This document shows positions 11,446 through 25,000 of a stretch of DNA of 64,000 bases, piece after piece. The position numbers and the translations under genes were made by a program. The number at the start of each line of letters is the position of its first letter. The first letter of the stretch is position 1. The DNA comes from Lycocorax pyrrhopterus obiensis (taxonomy: Eukaryota > Chordata > Aves > Passeriformes > Paradisaeidae), in the NCBI GenBank assembly GCA_014706295.1, contig JACSVZ010000004.1, positions 87,055,047 through 87,119,046 on the forward strand, given 5' to 3'. The notes below the pieces were generated by a model. It searched no databases and was not told where the DNA came from. It saw only the letters and a program-made list of their open reading frames with translations.

Positions 11446-14400
11446 GAGTGACAGGAGTCACCATGTTTGGTACCATTCCAAGCCCTACACACGACTGGGA
11501 ATCAGACAAACTCACATGAACCAGGAGAACAGCAACCATTCCTCTTTCTGCTTTTTACCCTTGGGCAAAACACGTCACCTCTCTGTTTTAATGTTGTCAT
11601 CTAAAAAGGCATTTGGCATTTATTGGTGTATTTATTTCCCTTTGCAGAGCACTTGTGGCCAGGTTTATCAGGAATATTTGATTTCTTTCTCCTGAAACAA
11701 AGAGGATGAAGACAGGCAGGGATTGAATCCAGGTTTTCACCTACAGAGTCGTTTAGGAACAGCTGCTCAACAAATGGATAAACTCAGTATATAATTACAA
11801 ATATATGTGTCTGGCAGTGAACCAAGTGTAAAAGTAATTTTGCTTTAAACCTATTTCTCAAAAATATCTAAATTTGAACAAAAGCACAAGCTTAATTTTC
11901 ATCAGAAGCATCCCAGCAGAATTCTGAGTGTAGTGCTTGCAGGCTAACTCCAAAGTTGCTAAAATAGAATTGTGTGATTCATAATTAATTTTGTCTTTGC
12001 CATTTTTATGTTTAATATTTTGTCTTTTAGCTCATTTTTCCAGCCTCTGCTATAGATGGTCAGTCATCTGCTGATACTCTTCCCTTGATAGAGTGCTAAA
12101 TAGGCACTTTATAATGTTACAAAGTTTGTCTTGGGATTTACTAATTGTGAGAGTTACACCCTAAAGGCAATGTTTCCTGATAAGCTGGGCATTGCAGAAA
12201 AAAGGGAATCTGCTCCTTGGGTTGTTCCCAAGTAAAGTTTGCACATAATTTTTTCACCTACTGTGGGACATCTAGTCTCTGCAAAAAAAAATCCAGGCCA
12301 AACTTTCAAATTGTGTTTCTGTCTGTGATTCATGCTGCACACCCTATGCAGCAGGGTGTGACTCTACATGTTGGGGACATGTTTGTACAGATCCTCCCTG
12401 GATACCTGTAAAACCCAATGGTTATTTCTGACAGAGAAACAAACTTGCTCAGTAAGTAGAAAATGCTCCTCAGCTATCAACTTTGATGCTACATTTTTTG
12501 TTTTAAAAGTTCCAGCACTGGCAGCTACTTGCAGACAGTACTTTGGAGGTGTCCACTGAAGGTCGGGTGTTCGTTTTATGAGAAACACACCAGAAAGTAC
12601 TGATTCCTTTCACCAGTCCATCTGTCAGGCTGTTAGCAGGAAAAGGGGCTGCCCTCTAGAAATGGTTTAAAAGGTAATGACTGAAGTGACACTGTTCTCC
12701 CGTGGGATCTCTTGGCTGTCTGTTGTTCCTCCCACCGCACGGATCATGGCACTGGTAGCTCTAATACAATCTTTTGTCTGTAGACTTAGAAGACACAATG
12801 TGCCTTCTTTATGTGATGTCTCCGTTTGACAGCGAGATCTCATACCAAGACCACAGCCCTTCATTAAAGCTGTATCAGCCCTCGTGTCAAAGAAAGAGTC
12901 AAATGGCATAATGAGGCCTAGATACCCACCCAGGTTTTCCCTGTGGATAATAAAAGACACCTAGATGCAAGCAGTTCCAACTCTTTCTTTTCCACAAACA
13001 CTATAGCTTCTTTCATATATATAAATACATAAAGAAAGAAGGACTTGGAATCCTTCCACAAAATCCCTCTGGAGGAGTTGTACACAGTAGGTGTTTTGCA
13101 AATGCTATTACCATGAAAATTCTGATTTGAAAGAAAAAGAGCACAAAAACTCAGTGAAAACATAACACCAGACATTAACCCTGGAAAAGAAGAGCTCTTG
13201 AAGGAAATGTTTCTTGGCTGCATTTTTCTCTCCCACACCAAGATGTGCTGTACTGACATTTTATAAATGCTGTAGGTGTGGTCAGCAGTAAATCATGACT
13301 CTTCTGGGGAGCTCACTCCCCAGCAGCTTCAGCTGTATTATGCCTTGAGGGTGGCTGTCTCACAGCGTACTCATGCGCAACTCAGTACTTAGGCAAAGGA
13401 TCTTCACATTCATGTTACAACATGGGAAAAATATTTCTGTAACATTGGTACTTTTCCAATTGCATTTTCTCATACCTGATGATCATCCTCATGCTTAAGG
13501 GCTCTTGAAAAGAAATGTCTTGGCTGTGTACACAGCTAGAGCCTTTAGGGTTCTGGCTTTTCTCAGGAAAATGATGTTTACCTTTCTGACAGAGTGCCAA
13601 GCATTAAAAAACTCCTTCCTGCAGTATCACAGTTAAAGAAGGCAAGTTTAAAGGGAAAAATAAAATTAAAGCCAACAAGACAACCCCGCCTTATCCATTA
13701 TCACAGTTTGCAAGCTTGGAAGAAGATAGAAAGCAGCAAATTGCCAAAATAAAAGCTGACAACTTATGCAATTTGGTGTTTCAGTTGACAGAAAGAAGTA
13801 TTTGGTACCTAATCTCAGTGGTATCTGTGCAATATTATAGTGCTATAGCTTTTAGGTCTGACCCAGCAACATATCTGGTCATTACTGAAATGCAATTGTA
13901 TGACTAACACAGCTGAGTTAGTTTCATTCTTTTTAATGTGCCTTGCTTTGTTAGAGATTTGTGTGCTCCTCTGATTGCCTTTTGTCCTTTGACTATAACA
14001 TATTCTGCATCATGCAGCATTTGGCTCTGTTTTAGGAAAATGGATTTGAAAATTGACTGCATCACATTGACACACACAGAAAGTCTCATGAATTCGTCCA
14101 GTAGTAAAAATGAAATAGACCACAATGGCTGTTCAGCAAGAAACTGTGAGGAATAAAACTACATTAAATACTTGTGTTGAAGATACAGCTCTGCCTTTGG
14201 TCATTTTGGCTATTAATCAACATTTTTTTAAAAGCTGATTAACCCCATATGCTAATAATATTTTCTACATTTAAAATCAAACCCACAAACAAAATGGAGC
14301 AGTACAGTTGTAGTCTGACAATATGCCATCATATAATCTTGTTGTTGTTCTTGTCATCATACTATGCATATTGAACTGTTTTAACCGCTGCTGACAATTC

Positions 14401-15036
14401 TTTTTTCAACAGTAAATTGAGAATGAGGCACTTTTACAAACAAAACAATGGGACAGTTGAAGTTCCATGAAAAAATTCATGTTTCTGGTGTTTAAATCAA
14501 ACAACACATGTTCCTTCATCCACTGAGTAAAGACTGAAAGATTTTGTTGTTTTCAAGTTAATAAAATCTAATTCAGGAGTTAATTTCGACTATTTAGGAT
14601 TTTTTTAAGAGACACAATATAATTAATTATCAAATTATTATAAAAATATGATATAGTATTTTAACGTACAAGTACCAGTAATGGAATAGGATATTTATAA
14701 TTTCTGTAATTTTTGGTTACTGTCAGCCTGTTTGCATCAACCCCAAGTACATGGCTGGTTTTTCTTATTCTCCTTCTGATCCTTTCTCTTTCAAGAAACG
14801 AACAGAAAACGAGTGAGAACTGCTTGCTGCACAAAGTCTCATGTTTGTTCCAGATGTAGGCTGACGGTTTGGAAGTTGTACAGGGTTCTTCAGAAGTCTC
14901 CTGCATTAGCTAGAGGTTCTTGTTTGCTCTTTGCTCATTTTCTTTTTGGCTTATATACCACGAAAGCCCCAAGAGCTTCATCAGCAGGCTAGTAAATCCT
15001 ATAGCCAAGCTCAAGTGTAATCCTGCAGTTCCATGA
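11446..15036. other. Unique stretch with one exon-like open frame
   Basis: No recognised gene. The only point of note is an open frame on the minus strand (12667-12940) with an acceptor-like upstream sequence, listed separately. The remainder is AT-rich unique sequence with frequent stops. Confidence 0.5.
12667..12940 (-). other. Unassigned open frame behind a splice-acceptor-like sequence
   Basis: On the minus strand a pyrimidine-rich run ending TTTTATTATCCACAG places an AG at plus positions 12941-12942. The frame that follows stays open for about 90 codons to a TAA at 12667-12669. It would encode a mixed, fairly hydrophilic peptide containing several cysteines. I recognise no domain in it, and there is no visible poly(A) signal right after the stop. 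An open frame of this length is not rare by chance in 64 kb, so this is a candidate terminal exon only. Confidence 0.15.
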
Positions 15037-15142
15037 CAAAAAACCAAACCAACCAACCAACAACAACAACAACAAACCAAACAAAAACAACAACAACAGC
15101 AAAAAAATAAAACACAGAGAAAAAAAACCACACAGAAAAACC
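15037..15142. repeat. CAA/CCAA-rich low-complexity tract
   Basis: The tract mixes CCAA, CAA and poly-A units, including CAACAACAACAACAA. On the minus strand it is a long TTG/T-rich run, which creates the low-complexity tail of the 122-codon minus frame there. That frame is an artefact of the tract. Confidence 0.85.
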
Positions 15143-18100
15143 CCTCAAGGAAATCTTGAAAAGCTGACCTCTCAGTAATATTTTCTTGTCTAAAGTTTCT
15201 GTTTTCAGTGACGTAGGGGGAAAAGGCTGAGAGACGTGCCACCTCCAAGGGTTTACCTTTTTGTGATGAGAAAGACAAAATACTTCAAAGTTAAGTAAGG
15301 AATATGAAATTTGAAAGTGCTCAGGACTTTTCAAAATGTTACTTAAAAGGACTGGGATACTGCCTTTGCAATATCTCTTATATGCAGTCCTTCACATCTG
15401 TCTGAATTTGAAAAAAATATGTTCTTGTGATGAGGCTGTGAGGAAAAAAGTCAGTTTAATTATTCTCCCTTAGAGTTATGCTTTTGCAGGTGAGGAAATA
15501 TCTTTTTTAAATTTATGCAGTACCTAGCTGCGTAGTATAATATTAATGGATAATTTTTAGTAGTGTTATGATAGAAATAGGAAATCCAAGAAAATCAGGA
15601 TTTCACTCTGTAGGTTTGGGGGCTTTTAAAATTAATTTATGCTTTTGTGCCAGCAAAATAGGAATCAATGTTTTGCATTTAATATTGCAAATGATATTGA
15701 CATTTTAGCTTTCACAAGAATGAGATTTCGTTTTAGATTAGAACATTCAACCAGAGTTGTAGCACCTTGAATGTTCAACAAAGTTTAATACTCTGTCATT
15801 ATCTTCAAGTTACATATGGATTAGTCATAATGTGGTAGACACGAGGTAAATCTCAATGACTCTTATTAGGACCCGATAACTTCAGATCTCATGCACTACT
15901 CATAACGAAACCAAGTATGGACCTCTTTTAGACCTAAAAGATGTCTAAAGCAATCACCTTAAAATCTTTTTCATACTGCCAACAGGATGAAGGTTTGTAA
16001 AGTTAATGTCTTCCTGGAAATGCATGTCAAGGCATGTGTGGAATTGTTCCAGGAGTAGCTCAGCTGTGTGGCTGGTGCAGACCCAGCACAGTTTGACACA
16101 GAGGGCAGAGGGAGATATGAGACAGCATTGCTCTGCTCACCCAGAAGTAGGTCACTTGTTATGTGGAACTTCCCTTTATATAGATGTGGGAGGTTATGTT
16201 ATCATGTACCCCTCTCCTTACTTTCATCACCAACTTCATGTCAGCTTCAGCTTCAATCTCCATCAGCAATTAATGTTTGAAATCAGTGCTTCCCAATAAA
16301 GTCTTCAGAAGCATTGCTCTCGACTCCAGGTGGGTGTACTGGGTTCTAAGTTGAACCTTTTGTGTTACCAGTAGAAAAATGTAATAAATTGCCAATAGGA
16401 GAATGAAATATTTCAGCAATGGCCGGACTGCTTTGTTTTGATTTGGGTTTGGTTTGGTTTTGGCTTTTTTTTTTTTTTCTCTCTGAAGATATCTAGGCAA
16501 ACAACAAAATGGAACTTATTATTTCTTGCATTTCTGTTTAAGCATTTACCGCTTGGAGCCAAAAACTAAATTGTAACACAGCAAAACAAACTGTTCTTAC
16601 ATTGTAATGCTTCCTGTATTAAAAAGACTTTTCCATTGCTCCTTCAACCTTTAATAAGGGGAAAAAATTTATCTCCCTGTGTCAGCTTTTCACTAGAAAC
16701 ATCAGTCTCACAGGGTTTCAGGCAGATACAGTTCACGTGAGATACCATGTTGCAGCTATCACCTCTCAAAGAGATGGTTGTGAGAGTTGACAGAAGTGAA
16801 ATAATACTGATTGTTATGATAGTTATGATATCCCAAATGTAAAAAGTAAAAGAAAAATTGTAAAAAGGACAATAAATATTTAAGGTTTTGGTCATTTTTT
16901 ATCATTCATTGTGAAGTCATAAACATCATGATAAAAAAAAAAGTTATTGTTTTGCAGATAATCCTCCCAAATAGCCTTGGTTATTAGTTGTACAGTCAGA
17001 TTCCAGAGAAATACAAATTTACCTTTATTTTCCATAGAAATTGAATGGAAAAAAAATCATAAAAGGATACCTGTTTACATATCTAAAATACCTTCAAAAG
17101 CTAAGTTATATACATCCTGAAGGAGTTATACTAGAGACTGATAAGAGAAAGGTAGTGTTGGAGGTAGGTAGTAATTTCATTATTCAAAAGAGAGATGGGC
17201 AACGTCGTATTCCTCAAATCCTGGTGGAGTTGTAACAGTAAGCAGTAGGGGGATCTCCATGGCAGAGTGTCTTTTCTGGAAAAAGTCAAATAAAAACAAA
17301 TGCAGTAAGCTGAACATCTATATTGTTCTTTACCTGAAGTCATACTCACTGAAAAAGGTGAGTTCTCTCAGTGATCTTCCCCTGTCATACTCAGCCTGTA
17401 GGACCATTTGGGAAAGTTTTGTTTTCCCACCTGGCCACAGTGTGTCTGGTTCAGGCACAGGTCTACTGAAAGCAAAATGACTTTAAACTTCCCTCCTTTC
17501 AGGCGCTGCCAGGCAGAGAGTCACTTTGTAGTCACACTAACCAGCTGTGGGCACGTGGCTGCAAAGCCCTCCTGTGACTTCCTTCCTCAGAGACAGACCC
17601 AGCAGGTCTGCCTGGCCAGGTGTCTTTCTCACAGTGTATTCTGATTAGCCTTCTTTGGTGTACTGTGGACTAAAGGGCCTCTTCACAAAATGTAGAAATA
17701 TATGTATTTATTTTCTTCAGAAATCCTATTTCATCTGATTTGTATCAGTCAAATTTTTGCTGAAGCAAATCATGGCATTAACTACCACAGAAATGGACTT
17801 TATAATTTAGTCCAATGAAATCTGAAAGCTTTTCAGAAGCTACAGCTTCTTACTGCTGTTCAGTGACCCAGCAGCTAGCATGGATGGAAGAAAATGGGCT
17901 GTATGTTAATTTGCTCTAAAGTGGCTACTTATGCAACACTGGATTCAGCGTGGTACCCTGAAATGCCTGTTTGCCTGTAGAGTCTGTCTGTTCATCTTCT
18001 CCAGCCGGCTCCTTTACATTGCTTTCCTCCTGCAGTTTTTGCATTGGATGCTGACACTGGAAGTCACGAACGCTTCAACTCCGATGGAGTGAAGGCAGAG

Positions 18101-20476
18101 CATCCCTGTGGAGCATTCTGCTGCTAGAGATAAGCTTGTCCTCGAACCTAAAGGAGCATTCAAAACCAGACCACTTTCTGTAGGTGCCTCACTAGTGACA
18201 GAGTTGCTCCTGGGAGCCTGCTGGGGGATACACTGTGCTGTGGACTATTTCCTCTTGAGATGAAAGCAAGCAAGTTCCTCTGTAATGAAAGATTTGATGT
18301 TTGTACTTCATTGGTGTTGCCTAGATACTGTAATGACTGATGTCTTTAAAACACAAATAATCTTGCAAACAATAGAACATTATTAAGATTGCAGAGTCAA
18401 GTACTCAAAAGATAGGAAATGCCAGAACTAAGATTTCCTAGGAAACCTCAATTCAGCAATCTTTTGCTGAATGCACTATGACACTTTAGTTACATAGGTC
18501 ACCTGCTTCATTAAGCGTGAAGAGAGACAGTGCTCCAACAGTGAGCAGTTGTATATTGTATTTGCTTCTCACCGTTCACTGTATACCCCATGGCCTTATT
18601 TGCCTCACATTATTCAAACACTGCTGTAAGGCAGAATTATGCATTTCCTCTAGGGTGTCAGAGTGTTTCACGAACATTAATTAATTCAGTCCCACAAAAC
18701 TCAAATTAACTAATTTTTTGGTAAGAAAACCAGTACAGAGGTTGTTTAAGGTCAAAGGTTTCTATCAGGTTGAGGTGTCAGTCAAGGTGATCTAAACCAA
18801 GAGCTTTCAGACTGCTTTGGACTACATCTTCAGGAACAGCATCTGTTGACTTTAACTGCAACTCTCACTTATTTCATATGTAATAAAAGGGCTTTTTTCT
18901 AAATAGAGTTTGCACAGATGCATAAATATAATGTACCTAACTCTTTACATTATAATAATGTATTTCTCTTCTGTTGTGCTCTGAGAGATATTTTGAGTCT
19001 GTATTTTCTAATTCAGTGCTCATTGAGTCAGTGCTCATGTGCATTTGTCATTGGAGACTGCATACTGGTATCATTGATACCAGAGATGCCTTCAAAATGC
19101 CTTGAAGACTGTCTATAATGTAACATTTTAAAGGAGTGGATTTAGCATAGGGATCTATCACAAAGATACTATCCTTGGACCTTCACCGTGACATTATTCA
19201 TTATCTAAATCAATTGTGTTTAACCTTTCCTGAACTTCCATTTAAATTAAATGCTTATTAAATACATGTACAGCAATGGAATTTTTTTATGCTCTCAATA
19301 TTTTAAGAAAACTTTATTCCCCATCTACACTGATAGAGCATAAGCTGCTTTATTAAGTGAATTCACCTATTCTGCATATGAAGTTCTGCTCTAAATTTTA
19401 GTATGAGAGGAGTTTCCTGGCATTTATAAACCCTATTCTAAAAATGTATTTGCCTGTTCTTATATTATGGGATATTTGATGTCTGCTTTATACATCTTAT
19501 ATTCCAGCATATCTGTACCTGTATAAGAAAACTTTAAGAAAACAAAAGAGAAGAGTGCAAATACACCTTTACACAACTGCACAGTTCACAGTGTATTACC
19601 ATGAAAATATATATGCCTTTCAAAGACATGGCGAAATGGCTCAGATGTTTGCTGAGCAACACAACAGTCTAACCATAGTTGTGTCAGATTTACTGTTAAA
19701 AAACAAAGATGTTTTGCAACAAAGAGCTCTGAAGTGCTCATGCTAATAACAAAGTTTTATATTTGGTTTAGAGACTAAATTGAGAGCTGGACAGTTGAGA
19801 AAGGACCCTAACAAGACTCTATTATATGTTGAAACTGTTTCAGCCTTTTTTTGTGATGAACGTCCTATTGAAATAACTCTGTGGAAATATCTCCAGGATG
19901 AAGTTGCTTCTTCAGCAAGAAGATGTAACTACAACCCTCAGAGTCACATGAAAACATAAAAGTGAAGGTTATTTCTCTCTGGTTTGCACATTGGCAATGT
20001 TAATTGAAAAAATTAAGTGCCTTGTAGGGACCTAATTTGAATTCCTTTTTGATTTTAATGGAAATTGTATGAGGCACTTAGTTCATAAATCTACCAATGA
20101 TGTATAAAGGAGTATAGAGCTTTACTTGTTGCATATCAGTATAAACTTTCTGTTGTTATTTTTTGTTCAATTATGAACACACGAAATTTGGATACACGTG
20201 TTAAGATGTATGTGGCTAGATTCAAAACTCTCTGATACTATCATCTTTTTGACTGTGACAGATTTCTGAAACATTATTCTAATAATTTTTAACTTTATCC
20301 ATTACTAAAACACCTTTTTCATAACTTCTATATTTAGTTTTGTTCATTTTAGATGTACTGTCAGAGTTCATTTCCTGCAGCTTTTTTTGGCAATCCATAT
20401 AATCCATGCTTTGCTGTAACCTGCTCATAGCTACCCTTTGTTTGGTGTATTATATATGTAGATATACCAAACAGTA
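15143..20476. other. Unique non-coding stretch
   Basis: No gene recognised. A G/T-rich then T-rich tract lies at 16432-16484. A weak exon-like signal at 18036-18182 is listed separately. Open frames are all under 100 codons and unrelated to anything I recognise. Confidence 0.5.
18036..18182 (+). other. Weak non-coding exon-like segment
   Basis: The sequence TTGCTTTCCTCCTGCAG ends at 18035 and resembles a good 3' splice site. A possible donor, TAGGTGCC, follows at 18181-18188, giving a 147-bp segment of typical exon size with a small local cluster of CpGs. All three frames contain stops, so it could only be untranslated. Chance is the more likely explanation. Confidence 0.1.
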
Positions 20477-20766
20477 CTGGGCTCAGTATTGTTTACTCTT
20501 TCATCAATGACTTGGATGAAAGGGCAGAGGCCTCCCTAGCAGGTTGCCTGGGGACACAAAGCTGTGAGAACTGGCTGATACCCCAGAGGGCTGTGCAGCC
20601 CTTCAGAAGGACTTCAACAGGTTGGAGAGATGGGCAGAGAAGTGTCTGAAACTCAAAAAAAGGCAAATGCAGGGACTTGCACCTGGGGAGGAATAACCCC
20701 AGGCACCAGCACAAGCTTGGGCTGATCTGCTGGACAGCAGCTCGGCAGAGAAGGACTTGGGATAAT
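20477..20766 (+). mobile_element. CR1 LINE fragment, end of reverse transcriptase, inactivated
   Basis: CR1 elements encode an endonuclease and a reverse transcriptase and move by target-primed reverse transcription. The piece opens with codons for F-I-N-D-L-D-E (20499-20519), a conserved CR1 reverse-transcriptase stretch. Just after it the conserved F-A-D-D box should appear. Instead a one-base loss shifts the frame, and the surviving box reads L-P-G-D-T-K-L in the new frame, so one catalytic aspartate is gone. It continues through recognisable CR1 text (AGAGATGGGCAGAGAAGTG, GCACCTGGGGAGGAATAAC) to about 20766. A13 at 20776-20788 follows closely. Dead copy, plus orientation. Confidence 0.85.
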
Positions 20767-20775
20767 GTAAGAACC

Positions 20776-20788
20776 AAAAAAAAAAAAA
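20776..20788 (+). repeat. Poly(A) tract after CR1 piece
   Basis: Thirteen consecutive A residues lie ten bases after the recognisable end of the CR1 fragment. CR1 elements normally end in an octamer-like tail and not poly(A), so the tract is probably unrelated or a secondary expansion. Confidence 0.7.
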
Positions 20789-21664
20789 CCAAACTGCAGC
20801 AGGTCTTGACACATGATGTATTTTGACGTTAGAAAACATAACTGTGAAAAGGACAACAGCACCATCTAAGAAAAGGCCCACATTGATGTCAGCTCTAAAA
20901 TGGGCTGTGGAAAAGCCACCTGAATTGAGTAATTTCTAAGGCATGACTTTTCAGATAACCTGAGAATATCTGCTTAATATCTGCTTAACCCAAATATTTG
21001 GGTTTTGCTTTGAAGAATTTTGCTCTTTTATGCAATCATTCTGTGTTTTTGCTTAGCTTAGGGCACTCTGTACTGTCTAGTGCAAGCATTTATTAAAAAA
21101 AAAGAAAAGAAGCCACAATAAATTTTGCAATTCTTTGAAAGTTCAAAGGTCTCATCTGCTGACTTACACAGGTTTAAAAACACAAACCTAAGTTAGTTCA
21201 TCAATGACTGATTCTAAAACTCCATCCCCCTCAAACAGGCAGCCAAAATGTTCTGTAAAAGTGCCTAAAGAATTTTTCAGATGAATTCATCTACTGAAGT
21301 CCTTTGTTGTTAGAGTGAATAAATTCACCAGGTTTGATATTGTGGTAGATGTGGTGGAATTTTGGGAGAGATGGCCGTTTTCATAGAGACACAACTTCAA
21401 AAGCCTATGTAGTTTGTAGGAACAAGGACAGCATTGTAGCTACAAAAAGCAGTGTAAAAAGAACTGCAATGTTTCACTTGTGCAGAGTTACACTTTCAAT
21501 TTTTAACAATTTCACTGGGGCTAGAATGGCGGAGGGAGATGCTGTCATTTTTCTCAGCATATGCCAATGTTGTTGGTAAGGAAGAGATCCTTTTATTTTT
21601 GGGCTGTTTGGTGAGGCAAAAGTTGCACAGAGACCTCAGATCACGGAAATGTTGTTTGAAAGTG
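20789..21664. other. Unique stretch between two CR1 pieces
   Basis: No gene or repeat recognised. A short plus frame of 76 codons (21349-21579) has no visible domain. Confidence 0.5.
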
Positions 21665-22046
21665 ACTTCTAGATAATATATAGTCCAACCTCTTGCTCAG
21701 AGCAGCACTGTCACTGACAGTCATTCAGCTATGGTTTTGTCTGAGTTTGGAAAACCTCCAAGGATGGGATAACCTGTTTTAATGTTGTGTTGTCTCCCAG
21801 TGGTTTTTTGGTTGGTTGGTTGGTTTTGTTGTGCTGTGTGTGTTTTCATTTCTGCCATGCACCTCTCAAGGTTCCATGTTTCCTTTGACCTTCTTGTCAC
21901 AATGACTGCCACTACTGAGAAGACTTAGCCTCTGTCATCTTTGTAGCTACCCTTCAAGTAGCTGCCATGTGCTGTAAGAACTTCCTTCACCTTCACTCTG
22001 CTGTGCTGAACAAGCTCAGCTGCCTCAGCTTCTTAGTTAGGCAAGG
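21665..22046 (-). mobile_element. CR1 LINE 3' fragment
   Basis: The minus-strand CR1 pattern is seen as TATAGTCCAACCTCTTGCTC, CTCCAAGGATGGGATAACC, CCACTACTGAGAAGACTTAG and finally GCTGAACAAGCTCAGCTGC. A GGTT-rich simple stretch (21802-21830) interrupts it where CR1 normally reads a T-rich phrase. It lies opposite in orientation to the neighbouring CR1 piece at 20477-20766, so these are separate insertions. Confidence 0.82.
21802..21830. repeat. GGTT-rich simple repeat
   Basis: Consecutive GGTT units with T-rich edges sit inside the CR1 fragment, probably expanded from its T-rich segment. Confidence 0.7.
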
Positions 22047-25000
22047 GTTTGTAAAGTAAAAAAGACTGTGGAAAAAGACTATTCAATTTAAGCCACATAC
22101 AGTAGCTGATGAACAACTGAGCCTGATACGTGTGAGAAAACTATTGACTTAATTACTATAAACACATAGTAATCTAAAACAAAAAAAATTGTTATAACTA
22201 ATACTATAATGTCTTAAAGTTTCTATTAGCATCAGACGCTTGTTGCTCTTAGCACTATGAAAACCCAAAGTATAATAATTCCTGATGAAACATTTTTTTA
22301 GTCTGTCTCCTTAATGCAACAGTTGTAGGAGTCTTTTCCAAATTAATATTTTATAGAAGTTATGGAAAAAGATGTCCAGTTTGGTCCTGTTGAGACCCAC
22401 ACAGACAAAAAATTTCAGAGTTACGAGGCTAAGAAAAGTAATGAAGAAAAGAGTCTAAACTTCTTTAATCCTTTATTCATTTTATTAATTCCTACCCTTT
22501 GGCCCCTTTTCAACTGAGTAAAACTCTATCATATTATATCAACAGTCCATAGGAGACACCATACTACCATAGGTTAAGGTGCTACTCTGATGGAAAGCAC
22601 CATCTTCCTATTTTTTCTCCTGTTTCAACAGAAATATTCCCAGGGAATTAGATGAAGTGGGAAAGGTGTTTTGGTCTGATAAAGATAATTCTAAGTGCAT
22701 TTTCTACATGAAAAGGTGTGCAGCCATAACTGAAAAGTGGCTTCTGTGACTAAGCTACCTTTCAAAGTCATTTTACACTTGAGAGGTAGATACCTCCGAT
22801 TTTTGTGTTTTAATTAAAGTAAGGCGGTGTCTTGTGCAGTACAACTTACCTCCTCAAAGCTGAAAGCTGATCAAATGCAAAGTTTTTAAAAGTTTAGAAC
22901 ACCTAACGTGTAATGAAAGTTTCTGTTAGTGGAAGAAATTCGAAAACCTGAAACTTACCTTAAATTGTGATGAATGTGAGAAATAAACACAAAGGATAGA
23001 AATAGATGGTTAAAATTATTTTTTCCCTTTAAGGTTGTAGGAAAAAACCAGTATTCTCCATTCCCATAAGGCCTATTGTCAGCAGGTACAAACACTGCTG
23101 TCCTTCCTGAGTATTTTAATTTTTTTAAAGAGACAGGATCTGAGATTGATTTCTAGTAAGTGCAGATGAAAAAAACATGGAAGGACAGAAACGTCAGGAC
23201 AAGCAAACATTTTGTGTCATGGCTGGAAGAAAAAAAACCCATGCTTTTCATAGTTACAGTGTCAACCCTCACAATTCAGCAAGGGAGATGGGATAATAAA
23301 TGGGCAGAAAACAATAGGGCAGAGAAAGAAGAGTGAAATAAATGACTGGAACAAGAATTGGGATAAGACTAGCTGCATAATTGAGTGAAAGACTTAATAC
23401 CTCTGTCAAGAAGACTGAACGTTCGGGCTTGAAGAGTAAGTCAAATATCTCAATAAGAAGTACTTATAAGAACAGGCTGAAGTGGTAACCTTTTTAAATG
23501 GAAATTTCCATTAGGCAGGTGGAGATCATATTTAAACATATTTGATCACAAACATATCTTGAAAAATTTGAGTAAAGGAGGGGAAATTAGGTGAGAACTC
23601 TTCTGGAAACACGAAGATTGTATGTGCCCATTATGTTGTGAGCTATGCATAAATTTATTTTGTATTGTATATCAGGTATTATGGAAACTCAGAAAGAGTT
23701 TACAAGCTGACAAAAAAAAATGGAAAAATAAGTCATCTTGATTAAATTGTGCATTAGGCATCCTGATTTTTTGTTTCATCAGAGTCTTTTGTATTCTCCA
23801 ACAGCATCAGTCTTAGGCAGAGAAGAGAAACTGGTAAATACACACTGATTGACAGCTTTTGCACTTTTCAGCTTCAACTAATGGAATTCCCAGGATGCCT
23901 GAGTATGCACAGCAGGGCTGCTGACTTTCTCACAAATAACCTAGCAAATTCCCTGCAGTGGTCTGGGAAAAGAGGGTGTGAAGAGCTGCATGCTCTGTCC
24001 TCCAAAGATGCTGCAAAAAGAGACAAACAGGTGAATAATGGAATGGTTGCTTCACAACCTGCCACACGTAGATATTTTTGTTATACGTAAAAGCTATGTC
24101 ATAGGTAAATTGGGATGTGGCATATAAGAATAAAAGACCTGACTCAGCTGTCAGCAAACTTTTCTCTTTTTTGACCAAAGATTTCTTCATCAAGGAAAGT
24201 AATTGCATTGCTATAAGCTGGACCTGGGGAGTGAGCTAATGTGCATGCTGTGTAAAATGATCATTTGACTTGGCCTCAGAGTAAACAAATCAAACCAACT
24301 TGGCAGTAAAGCTGTTTTCAAGAGTGACAAAAGGTCACTTGGGTTTAGTTAAAACCAACATTTGCATCAACAGATGACTTATTGCTATCTCTACAAATGA
24401 AAAAATTATTTCTATTTATTGAATATATGTTACAAAAAGTACACTTCTCTGATATGCAATGTCATAAACATAAAACTCATATAATGAGAAATATTTGTGG
24501 CAGTGAGAGCAGCAACTATCTATCATAGGACATGGTAACAAATGTTTCTAACATATATAATACATGTAATATATTTGACAGTGTTCACTTCCTCTAAATA
24601 ACTCAGTATAAAGGACACTGGATGTGTCCTACTTTTACCAATAATCAGCAGCTAGAGACAGCTCAAATTCTATGGTCAAAAATGATACATTTTCATAACA
24701 GATTGCCATAGGAAGATGTCAAATTTTAGAAATTAATACACTTTTTTAATCAACTCTTCAACTTTTGGTTGAAATGGAGAATACCTTTCTTCTGAAAATA
24801 GGTAGAAATATTTTACTTTCTAACTTCATGTTATAAAAACCTCTCTTTTGTTGAAAATCTTTCTAGTTTTCACTGACACAAATATTCGTTCTATTATTCA
24901 TTTTCTGTGTTTCATCATGTAGAGAGAGGAAAATAGATTGTTTGAAGTTTTTTGCTTGAAAGCCTATGCTAATGTCATTGTATGGGCTTAAAAGTAACTT

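Noticed and set aside
11132..11695. 187-codon plus-strand open frame
   Set aside because: It begins inside and runs antisense over an old CR1 3' fragment; no domain or codon signal is apparent.
14910..15334. Two minus-strand frames with cysteine/valine/phenylalanine-rich tails
   Set aside because: The tails translate the CAA-rich tract read on the other strand; no real hydrophobic domain is indicated.
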